Positions 7,459 to 13,211 of a stretch of DNA of 16,337 nucleotides are shown here, piece by piece. Below the pieces are notes generated by a model. That model saw only the letters and a program-made list of their open reading frames with translations. It ran no database searches and was not told the origin of the DNA. The stretch is from Mediterranea massiliensis (GTDB lineage Bacteria; Bacteroidota; Bacteroidia; Bacteroidales; Bacteroidaceae), in assembly GCA_958402075.1 (NCBI GenBank), contig CATXSD010000055.1, positions 1 to 16,337 of the forward strand, read 5' to 3'. Position 1 is the first letter of the stretch. The number at the start of each line of letters is the position of its first letter. The position numbers were made by a program, and so were the translations under genes.

Positions 7459-7998
7459 ATGAAACGACTGAATGTATTCTTTTTCTGCCTGCTGGCGCTG
7501 ATGAGCTTGGCGGGTCATGCCCAGGAGAAGCAGGGCGATGCCAACGGTTATATTGTCAAAGTCGGCGATCAGGCTCCCGACTTCACGGTGAAACTCACGG
7601 ACGGGCAAAGCGTGAAGTTGTCCAGCCTGCGCGGCCGGGTGGTCATGCTTCAGTTTACGGCCAGCTGGTGCGGCGTGTGCCGCAAGGAGATGCCGTTCAT
7701 CGAGAAGGACATCTGGCAGAAGCATAAGGACAACAAGGATTTTTATCTGGTGGGCATCGACCGCGACGAGCCTTTGGAGAAGGTCATCGCGTTCGGGAAA
7801 GCAACGAAGGTGACCTATCCGCTCGGCATGGATCCGGGTGCGGACATCTTTGCCCTCTATGCCCAGCGCGAGGCGGGCATCACCCGCAATGTGCTGATAG
7901 ACCGTGACGGGAAAATCGTCATGCTGACCCGCCTCTACAATCCCGAGGAATTCCAGCGGCTGGTCGGGAAGATTGACGCGATGCTGGCCGTGGACTGA
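7459..7998 (+). CDS. TlpA/ResA-like secreted thioredoxin-fold protein
   Basis: A 179-residue protein with a signal peptide (residues 1-21, probable cleavage GHA-QEK), so it acts in the periplasm. The thioredoxin fold follows a typical AhpC/TSA-TlpA entry (VGDQAPDFTVKL, residues 35-46) and carries the redox motif WCGVC, C71 and C74. The later LIDRDGKI segment (146-153) is standard for TlpA proteins. An oddity is the position normally held by the cis-proline (GIPTTFLID type): here it reads GITRNVLID, with Thr142 in its place, which may alter substrate or redox behaviour. Family members reduce disulfides in cytochrome maturation or in stress defence; the substrate here is unknown. ATG 7459 was chosen because it places a good signal peptide directly after the promoter. 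Its stop is 3 bases from the stop of the convergent methyltransferase gene. Confidence 0.9.
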   Translation: MKRLNVFFFCLLALMSLAGHAQEKQGDANGYIVKVGDQAPDFTVKLTDGQSVKLSSLRGRVVMLQFTASWCGVCRKEMPFIEKDIWQKHKDNKDFYLVGIDRDEPLEKVIAFGKATKVTYPLGMDPGADIFALYAQREAGITRNVLIDRDGKIVMLTRLYNPEEFQRLVGKIDAMLAVD

Positions 7999-8001
7999 CG
8001 G

Positions 8002-8739
8002 TCATGCTTTCGGGTGTAGCCGGGCCAGATAGTCGTAGTGCTTGCCCTCCATGACGAGTTCGGCCGTGAAGCCGTTCTGCGCGGCATAGAGGGAGAGGGT
8101 CTGGAAGTCGATGTAGAGCCAGTCGAACGGGTCGCCTTCCACCTGCTTGTATTGCATCCGGAAGTCCACTTCGCCGTAATAGTCACCTGCGATGTCGATG
8201 ACGAAACTGCCGTCCTCGTCTTCGTACAGGTAGCGCAGGTCGCTGGAGTCCATCAGGATGCTGCCGCCCGGGCGGAGCAGCTGTTTGGCCTTGCGGAAGA
8301 AGGCGGGCAGGTTCTCCAGGCGGCCGATGATGCCGGAACCGTTCATCAGCATGAGGAGGGTGTCGTAGGCTCCGCAGAAGCTGTCGCTGAAGAGGTTGGC
8401 CTGCACGGCTTGCCCCACTCCCCGCCGGCGCATGGCTTCCACCGAGAGCGGGGAGATGTCGATGGCTTCCACCTCCTTGCCTGCCGCCTGCAGGGACAGG
8501 CTGTGGCAACCGCTTCCGGCTCCCACGTCGAGGATGCGGCCGGAGGCCAGTTGCAGGGCGGTGCGTTCCAGCGGAGACATCTGCTTCTCGGTGCGGAACA
8601 GGGTGCGGACGGGTATTTCGTCCTCGTCGAATTGGGAGGAGAACACACGCAGCTTGCCGGCTTTCCCGTGTTCCAGGTAGTCGAGGATGGCGGCCCCCAT
8701 GGGGTCTTTGTCGGCTGTCAGCAGGTCGGTCTGTATCAT
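8002..8739 (-). CDS. Class I SAM-dependent methyltransferase
   Basis: A 245-residue protein with the Rossmann SAM-binding motif DVGAGSG at residues 71-77 and the acidic residue after strand 2 in EAIDIS (D94). The motif-IV-like region reads LLMLMNGSG, and RPGGSILMD follows. These show a class I methyltransferase; the substrate cannot be told from sequence, and the N-terminal 60 residues are not a domain I recognise. Its ATG overlaps the stop codon of the upstream lysine-rich gene (ATGA on the minus strand), so the two are probably translationally coupled and regulated together. Convergent with the thioredoxin gene with only 3 bases between stop codons and no terminator between them. Confidence 0.85.
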   Translation of the reverse strand: MIQTDLLTADKDPMGAAILDYLEHGKAGKLRVFSSQFDEDEIPVRTLFRTEKQMSPLERTALQLASGRILDVGAGSGCHSLSLQAAGKEVEAIDISPLSVEAMRRRGVGQAVQANLFSDSFCGAYDTLLMLMNGSGIIGRLENLPAFFRKAKQLLRPGGSILMDSSDLRYLYEDEDGSFVIDIAGDYYGEVDFRMQYKQVEGDPFDWLYIDFQTLSLYAAQNGFTAELVMEGKHYDYLARLHPKA

Positions 8740-8921
8740 TTCTTATGTCGGTTGGCCCGCTTACGGCGGATTTCAGCTTTCATCTTGGCGGCTCCCGAGT
8801 TGTGGAGGCCGGTGATGTAGGTTTTCTTCTTGGCTTTGGTCTTCACTTTGGCTTCGCCTTTCGGCTTTTCTTTCTTGCCTTTGAAAACGATGCCGCCCAT
8901 CATGGCGTCTTCTATGCTCAT
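8736..8921 (-). CDS. Small lysine-rich basic protein, function unknown
   Basis: A 61-residue protein. After a short acidic-neutral start (MSIEDAMMGGIVFKG) it is dominated by Lys and Arg: residues 16-33 are mostly lysine, and the C-terminus ends in KMKAEIRRKRANRHKK. No membrane helix or signal peptide is visible. I do not recognise the family. Reality is supported by its fit between neighbours: it begins 30 bases after the glyoxalase-like gene and its TGA overlaps the ATG of the methyltransferase gene. The composition suggests binding to nucleic acid or ribosome (inference); it might also be a substrate of the coupled methyltransferase, which is speculation. Confidence 0.7.
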   Translation of the reverse strand: MSIEDAMMGGIVFKGKKEKPKGEAKVKTKAKKKTYITGLHNSGAAKMKAEIRRKRANRHKK

Positions 8922-8951
8922 TGGTCTGGTGTTTGGAGGTGAAAAATAAAG

Positions 8952-9329
8952 TTATCGGGCGGGGAGGATTTCTATCCAGTAGTCGTCCGGGTCGTTGATG
9001 AAGTAGAGGCCCATGGCGGTGTTCTCGAAGCACACCCAGCCGTTCTCCTTGTGGTATTGGCGGATGGCGTCGTAGTCGCCGCTGACGAGGAAGCACAGGT
9101 GACTTTCGTTCTCGCCCAGTTCGTAGGGCTGGGTATGGTCTTTCAGACAGGTGAGCTCCAGCAGGAAGGGGCTGCATCCGTCGGTTAGGTAGACGAGGGT
9201 GAACGAGCCGTCGGCAGCTTCCTTGCGGTGGTCTTCCTTCAGCCCCAGGGCTTTTTCGTAGAACGCGATGCTGCGTTCGAGGTTGGTGACGTTGATGTTG
9301 AAATGGTCGAATTTGCTTTTGATTTCCAT
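8952..9329 (-). CDS. VOC-family protein, glyoxalase I-like
   Basis: A 125-residue vicinal-oxygen-chelate protein with two beta-alpha-beta-beta-beta modules. Four metal ligands typical of glyoxalase I stand at the expected places: H9 (FDHFNINV), E58 (FLLELT), H77 (ESHLCF) and E120 (YWIEILP). The segments NLERSIAFYEKALGL and GLYFINDPDDYWIEILP are classic for lactoylglutathione-lyase-like proteins. It may detoxify methylglyoxal-type aldehydes, but Bacteroides are not known for glutathione, so the thiol cofactor and substrate are open. The start was placed at the ATG at 9329 (MEIKSKFDHF); an upstream in-frame ATG at 9389 would add 20 residues unlike the family and would run into the palindromic repeat at 9367-9446. 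First gene of a probable minus-strand operon with the lysine-rich protein and methyltransferase genes. Confidence 0.88.
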   Translation of the reverse strand: MEIKSKFDHFNINVTNLERSIAFYEKALGLKEDHRKEAADGSFTLVYLTDGCSPFLLELTCLKDHTQPYELGENESHLCFLVSGDYDAIRQYHKENGWVCFENTAMGLYFINDPDDYWIEILPAR

Positions 9330-9366
9330 AATTGGTTCTGAATAAGGGTTTGTCAGGTACATGGAA

Positions 9367-9446
9367 CCACAGATTACACGGATTTTCACAGATTGTTTTT
9401 ACTTGTTCATTGATTTATCATCTGTGGGAATCTGTGTAATCTGTGG
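9367..9446. repeat. Palindromic intergenic repeat (CCACAGATTACAC family)
   Basis: Left arm 9367-9393 and right arm 9420-9446 are 27 bases each and complementary except for 3 positions, with a 26-base AT-rich loop. The arms read CCACAGATTACAC...CACAGAT and the reverse. It lies between two minus-strand genes. It looks like a non-autonomous palindromic intergenic element of the kind scattered in Bacteroides genomes. A related single arm is present at 15552-15578. Confidence 0.85.
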
Positions 9447-9467
9447 CGTTTCATATCTCCTTTGGGT

Positions 9468-10604
9468 TTATTTCATCTGTGCCTTCACGATTTCGCCGAT
9501 GTACATGCGCGGTTGGCCTTCCAGCGGTTCCTGCGAGGGCAGTTTCTTGCATTCCAGTACGACGGTGGGTTCCTGCTGCCCGTTGGGGTAGAAGCGGACG
9601 GCATAGGTCTCGGCCCGGTCGAGCAGTTCGTGAGCCTGGTCGGGCGAGAGGAAGGTGTAGATGACGGCCTTGCCCGACATCTTGCCCAGCGAGCCTCCGG
9701 CGTTGGCAGTCATCATGGTCTGGTTGAAGGCATCGGTACCGATGACGATCACCAGTTTGCCGGCTCCGATCTGGATGGCGTCGGCGGGCACCTGGTCGGG
9801 AGCCACTTCCTTGTAGGCCGTCTGCTGGGGAGCAGGGGCGGCAGGCTGCTGCTGTACTTCGGCCGCAGTGGCAGGAGCTTCGGCCGGAACTTCTACGACC
9901 TGCTTCTTGGCTTCGATGACCGTCGGGCCGGCGTTGACGATGGCTTTGCTTTCTGCCTTTTCTTCGTCCTTGTCGTCATCCTCGTTGTCGCTCTTCACCG
10001 TAATCTGGTCGATGCTGGCGGCGCTCAGGGCTTCGGTCACTTCCGTGCAGAGGGCATCGGCAAAGTCTACCGTCTTTCTGCGCCATTTGGCCAGGCCCAG
10101 TACCAGTTTGGTCTGGCTTTTGTTCAGGGCATATTTGTCGGTAATCCATTCCTCGGCTACATATTTCTCCTGGTCGCGGCCTTCGCGGTAGGTGTAGCGT
10201 ATCTTTTCGATGCGGAACTCGCACTTCTCGGGCTGGCAGAAGGCGCTGAGCTGGTAGGTGATGCGGGTACGGTCCAGCGAGAGGGCGCTGGAGGCGAATA
10301 CGATCCACTCTTCGCCCATGCCGACTATCTGACCCTTTTCCTTGTTGGTATAGACTACGCGGCTGGTTTCGTTCTGATTCTTTTTCAGGCGGAGCTCCAT
10401 CCACTTCTTCATGCGTTCGAAGATTTCGTCCTGCGACATGCCGGGGATGCTGAATTCCTTGCTGAAGACCACTTTGCCGTCTTCTTCGGGAACGGCTCCG
10501 GCCAGATACTTGCTGTCGTCGCGCTTCTGGGCCTGGAGCACGGCGGGCAGGCACAGGCAGAAGAGTACGAACAGGATTTGTGTCATTCTTTTCATTGTGT
10601 ACAT
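9468..10604 (-). CDS. Secreted DUF4468-type protein
   Basis: A 378-residue protein with a signal peptide (about residues 1-25, ending LPAVLQA-QKR). Residues from about 45 (VVFSKEFSIPGMSQDEIFERMKKW) resemble the DUF4468 domain, common in Bacteroidetes and of unknown function. Then come an acidic low-complexity stretch (SDNEDDDKDEEKAESK), an Ala/Pro/Gln-rich linker (about 245-270), and a C-terminal region with a predicted alpha/beta pattern (KLVIVIGTDAFNQTM...). The linker suggests two domains joined by a flexible tether in the periplasm or at the outer membrane. The start may be the ATG at 10604 or the one three codons on (10595, MKRMTQ); both give the same signal peptide core. The stop of the upstream MBL gene is about 10 bases away, so the two are probably cotranscribed. 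Domain name from memory, moderately sure. Confidence 0.8.
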   Translation of the reverse strand: MYTMKRMTQILFVLFCLCLPAVLQAQKRDDSKYLAGAVPEEDGKVVFSKEFSIPGMSQDEIFERMKKWMELRLKKNQNETSRVVYTNKEKGQIVGMGEEWIVFASSALSLDRTRITYQLSAFCQPEKCEFRIEKIRYTYREGRDQEKYVAEEWITDKYALNKSQTKLVLGLAKWRRKTVDFADALCTEVTEALSAASIDQITVKSDNEDDDKDEEKAESKAIVNAGPTVIEAKKQVVEVPAEAPATAAEVQQQPAAPAPQQTAYKEVAPDQVPADAIQIGAGKLVIVIGTDAFNQTMMTANAGGSLGKMSGKAVIYTFLSPDQAHELLDRAETYAVRFYPNGQQEPTVVLECKKLPSQEPLEGQPRMYIGEIVKAQMK

Positions 10605-10614
10605 ATATTTTTAG

Positions 10615-11337
10615 TTAGATGTCAAAACGTTGGCCCCGCCGGTCGATGGCGAGGAAGCGGCAGCCGTGGGCTTCGGCCTGGGCACGGAAGGCATTGCCGC
10701 CTTCGTAGTCTTCGCTGAAGTGCATGGGGACAAAGATGCGGGTCTTGATCCGTTCAACGAACTGCAGGGGGCCGCGCATGTAGTCACGCCCCATCCGGCG
10801 GTCTACGGGGAAGAGGGCGACATCGACGGCCGGGGCGGCCTGTTGCAGGTCGCGGACTTCGGCCAGGAAGTCGCCTTCGGCCTTGCGGATTTCCTGCGGG
10901 GTAGACTCTTCGCTCCAGTGCCAGTTGTTGAGGTCGCCGGCATGGAAGAGGCGGATGCCCTGCAGGTCGAGGAGGAAGGACACTCCCACGTCGGTAGAGC
11001 CGAAGGCCTGGATGCGGAGGCGGTCGTCTTCGTAGACACCACCTTTATTTATATAGAAGGCATCGTCGGCCGAGGCGCGACGGTGCTTCAGGATGTCTTT
11101 GGAGAAGATGTAACGGATGTCAGGCCGCTGGTCGCGCCAGCGGAGCACTTCGGGGTTGAAGTGGTCGGGGTGGAAATGGGAGGAGAGGACGTAGAGTGCG
11201 CCCGGCCGTCCCAACAGGTGGTCGCGGACCAAGCCTTGTCCCGGTTCGTCCGACGAGTCTTTCCAATAGTCGATGAGGACGGTCACTTCATCCGCTTCGA
11301 TGGCGAAGCCGCTGTGGTATATGTAGTCCAGTTTCAT
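10615..11337 (-). CDS. MBL-fold metallo-hydrolase
   Basis: A 240-residue metallo-beta-lactamase-fold protein. The metal-binding signature HFHPDH is at residues 54-59, followed by FHAGDLN (H132, D135) and a C-terminal VPMHF (H206), the order expected for a two-metal site. The start MKLDYIYHSGFAIE resembles the YHSGF/YHATF opening of UlaG-like and similar short MBL hydrolases. Substrate unknown; no RNase-Z or glyoxalase II features beyond the common core. No signal peptide, so cytoplasmic. It precedes the DUF4468 gene on the same strand by about 10 bases. Confidence 0.88.
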   Translation of the reverse strand: MKLDYIYHSGFAIEADEVTVLIDYWKDSSDEPGQGLVRDHLLGRPGALYVLSSHFHPDHFNPEVLRWRDQRPDIRYIFSKDILKHRRASADDAFYINKGGVYEDDRLRIQAFGSTDVGVSFLLDLQGIRLFHAGDLNNWHWSEESTPQEIRKAEGDFLAEVRDLQQAAPAVDVALFPVDRRMGRDYMRGPLQFVERIKTRIFVPMHFSEDYEGGNAFRAQAEAHGCRFLAIDRRGQRFDI

Positions 11338-11436
11338 GCTTTCTTCTTCGTTGCGATTGCAATATTACGAAAAAGTGGGCGAAACTCCGCTGCGGGTCGT
11401 ATATTTTATTGATTTTTTTGAAAGCATGGGAAGAGG

Positions 11437-11444
11437 CAAAGCTA
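11437..11444 (-). promoter_or_regulatory. Weak candidate -7 box for the MBL gene
   Basis: On the minus strand TAGCTTTG matches TAnnTTTG and would start transcription about 90 bases before the MBL gene. No TTG box is found at the right spacing, so support is limited. Confidence 0.3.
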
Positions 11445-11493
11445 TATTATTTTCAAATTCTTTTGTTTGGGGACAGCTTCACTGCCGTACGCC

Positions 11494-12495
11494 TCAGAGC
11501 TTCACCTCGTTTTCCAGCGCCTTGCCCTGCGTGAAGTCCCTGACGTTCTGCAGGGTGGTGGTGGCGATGTTGCTCAGCGCCTCCTGCGTGAAGTAGGCCT
11601 GGTGGGAGGTGACGATGACGTTGTTGAACGACAGCAGGCGGGCCAGCGTGTCGTCGTCGATGATCTTGTCCGAGCGGTCTTCGTAGAAGTACTGGCTCTC
11701 CTCCTCATAGACGTCCAGTCCGGCCGAGCCTATCTTCTTGTTCTTCAGTCCTTCGATGAGGGCGTTGGTGTGGATCAGCTGTCCGCGGCCGGTGTTGATG
11801 ATCATCACGCCGTCCTTCATCTTGCTGATGGAGTAGTCATTGATGAGGTACTTCGTCTGCTCCGTCAGCGGGCAGTGCAGGGAGATGATGTCCGAGCTGT
11901 GGTAGAGCTCGTCGAGCGTGGTGTAGACCACCTGGTTCTCGCGGGCGAAGTTGTAGTCGGGATAGAGGTCGTAGGCCAGGATGTTCATGCCGAAGCCGCG
12001 GAGGATGCTGATGAGCTTCTTGGCAATCTTGCCCGTGCCGATGATGCCGGCCGTCTTGCCGTGCATGTCGAAGCCCAGCAGGCCGTGCAGGGAGAAGTTT
12101 CCCTCGCGCGTGCGCCATGCGGCGCGGTGTATCTTGCGGTTGAGCGAGAGCATCAGGGCCACGGTATATTCGGCCACGGCGTAGGGCGAGTAGGCGGGTA
12201 CGCGCACCACGGTGATGCCACACTCGGCGGCGGCCTTGAGGTCGACGTTGTTGTAGCCCGCGCAGCGCAGGGCCAGCAGCTTGACGCCGTTCCGGGCCAT
12301 GAGGTGGAGGACTTCGGCGTTGGCCGTGTCGTTCACGAAGATGCACACCACGTCCACGCCTTGCGTCAGTATGACGTTGTTTTTGTTCAAGTGTCCCTTG
12401 TAGAAGCGGAGTTCGAAGCCGAAGTCCTGATTCTTTTCGTTGAAGGAAGCCTCGTCATAGGGCTTCGAACCGAAGAATGCGATGGTTGTTGCCAT
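11494..12495 (-). CDS. ldhA: D-lactate dehydrogenase (fermentative 2-hydroxyacid dehydrogenase)
   Basis: A 333-residue D-isomer-specific 2-hydroxyacid dehydrogenase, reducing pyruvate to D-lactate with NADH in the cytoplasm. The nucleotide-binding turn is GTGKI at residues 153-157, with D176 at the end of the next strand (AYD), favouring NAD(H). The catalytic triad is visible: R237 (NTGRG), E264 (DVYEEE) and H298 (SHQAYFT). The signature DVYEEESQYFYEDRSD and the SHQAYFT end are characteristic of D-LDH rather than of phosphoglycerate or glycerate dehydrogenases. Length is as expected for LdhA (about 330). A perfect palindrome lies in the candidate promoter (12533-12548), which suggests control by redox state. 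A monocistronic unit: the next minus-strand gene starts about 156 bases downstream. Confidence 0.93.
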   Translation of the reverse strand: MATTIAFFGSKPYDEASFNEKNQDFGFELRFYKGHLNKNNVILTQGVDVVCIFVNDTANAEVLHLMARNGVKLLALRCAGYNNVDLKAAAECGITVVRVPAYSPYAVAEYTVALMLSLNRKIHRAAWRTREGNFSLHGLLGFDMHGKTAGIIGTGKIAKKLISILRGFGMNILAYDLYPDYNFARENQVVYTTLDELYHSSDIISLHCPLTEQTKYLINDYSISKMKDGVMIINTGRGQLIHTNALIEGLKNKKIGSAGLDVYEEESQYFYEDRSDKIIDDDTLARLLSFNNVIVTSHQAYFTQEALSNIATTTLQNVRDFTQGKALENEVKL

Positions 12496-12518
12496 GGTTC
12501 ATTGAGTTTTAGTTGGGT

Positions 12519-12549
12519 CGATATTATGTTTCTTGTTATCTATAACAAA
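12519..12549 (-). promoter_or_regulatory. Candidate promoter of the D-lactate dehydrogenase gene
   Basis: On the minus strand TTTG (12546-12549), 19 bases, then TAATATCG (12519-12526); the second box differs from TAnnTTTG at two positions. Expected leader about 20 bases. The spacer holds the palindrome at 12533-12548, so a bound protein would block the polymerase. Confidence 0.4.
12533..12548. promoter_or_regulatory. Perfect 16-base palindrome, probable operator of ldhA
   Basis: TTGTTAT-CT-ATAACAA: two 7-base arms, perfectly complementary, with a 2-base centre. It sits between the two promoter boxes of a fermentation gene. TTGTTA...TAACAA resembles sites of redox regulators: Rex (TTGTTAAnnnnTTAACAA type) or the FNR/CRP family. 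The arm spacing is two bases shorter than the usual Rex site. Confidence 0.6.
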
Positions 12550-12670
12550 CCCTGTGCCGAAAATGTTTGCAGAAGAACGATAGGACACAAATGAATGACA
12601 AAAAGATAGCAATCGGCCGTTTTTGCTGACAGCGGCTTCGGACGAAAACGGCCGGATAGAGCGGAAAACG

Positions 12671-12846
12671 GGGCAAACCGCCGCTCAAAACCCGTCGGAA
12701 AGCCGCTTTGGGCAGGGCAAACTGCCGCTTTTTCCTCGTCAAATCGTATGTTTCCTGCGGGGAAAAGCACTGTTTTCTCTCGTTAAGTCGTATGTTTTGT
12801 GTGGGAAAAAGGCCGGTTTGGGCTGGAAAAGCTGTCGCTTCCGCTT
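12671..12846. repeat. Degenerate tandem repeat, four units of about 44 bases
   Basis: Units start at 12671, 12715, 12759 and 12803. Each begins GGGcAAA or GGGGAAAA. Units 1 and 2 share GGGCAAACYGCCGCT at the start; units 2 and 3 share CTCGTYAARTCGTATGTTT, again 44 bases apart (12735 and 12779). Unit 4 is the most diverged. The period is not a multiple of three, so it is a DNA-level, not a protein-level, repeat. Confidence 0.7.
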
Positions 12847-12941
12847 CGCTACCTCGTTTTTTCACTCTTTCCTCTTCTATTTCAAATGTAAGGATTTCGC
12901 TATCCGATTGTGCATCAGATGCTAACGTGCTTCCTGCTTCG

Positions 12942-12977
12942 TTCTTTCGGACCGGCTCGTCCTTTGGGCCGAAAGAA
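12942..12977. repeat. Inverted repeat (TTCTTTCGG / CCGAAAGAA)
   Basis: Nine-base perfect arms at 12942-12950 and 12969-12977, extending by two further pairs (CC/GG) after one mismatch. No T run follows on either strand, so not a clear terminator. Role unknown. Confidence 0.5.
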
Positions 12978-13014
12978 GCGATTCTCAGGCGACAGGAAAA
13001 GCAAAGTGTCACTT

Positions 13015-13031
13015 CTTGACAGAATGTCAAG
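13015..13031. promoter_or_regulatory. Palindrome CTTGACA-GAA-TGTCAAG, possible operator
   Basis: Two perfect 7-base arms with a 3-base centre, about 125 bases upstream of the FadL-gene promoter. The regulator is unknown; the distance makes direct control of that promoter uncertain. Confidence 0.4.
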
Positions 13032-13153
13032 GCTGCCTGTAAGTGGTTTCAGAGGGGGAAACGAACGCTCCCGTCTTTCCGTTTGTTTCATTGGAAACAG
13101 TTTTGTTTTTCAATTATCGGGAGGCGTTTTCGCCGGAAATCTGCACAAAGCTA

Positions 13154-13183
13154 TTGCCGATGTGCAATTTTATTGTACCTTTG
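13154..13183 (+). promoter_or_regulatory. Bacteroides-type promoter of the FadL-type gene
   Basis: TTG at 13154-13156, 19 bases, then TACCTTTG at 13176-13183, an exact consensus match. Expected start about 13190, leaving a short leader of about 22 bases. Confidence 0.85.
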
Positions 13184-13211
13184 CGCCCGAAATCAATAAA
13201 AAAACGAAAAG

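Larger units (their letters stand above)
12549..13153. other. Non-coding interval between ldhA and the FadL-type gene
   Basis: About 600 bases between divergent genes. Open frames exist on both strands (up to 164 codons on the minus strand) but their products are low-complexity, basic and without a domain, and the longest runs through the 44-base tandem repeat out of phase. The stretch holds that repeat (12671-12846), an inverted repeat at 12942-12977 and a palindrome at 13015-13031. Confidence 0.65.

Noticed and set aside
9462..10718. Long plus-strand frame (418 codons) opposite the DUF4468 gene; likewise 11467-12594 (+), 13410-14687 (-) and 5031-6206 (-)
   Set aside because: These are antisense shadows of well-supported genes, caused by GC-rich third codon positions. 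Their products are Val/Gly/His/Gln-rich and match no fold.
12671..12846. CRISPR array
   Set aside because: Units are contiguous and diverged with no unique spacers between constant repeats, and no cas genes are near.
12536..13030. Minus-strand open frame of 164 codons upstream of ldhA, and plus-strand frames of about 100 codons in the same gap
   Set aside because: Low-complexity basic products without a domain; the longest contains the 44-base repeat out of coding phase and overlaps the ldhA promoter and operator.
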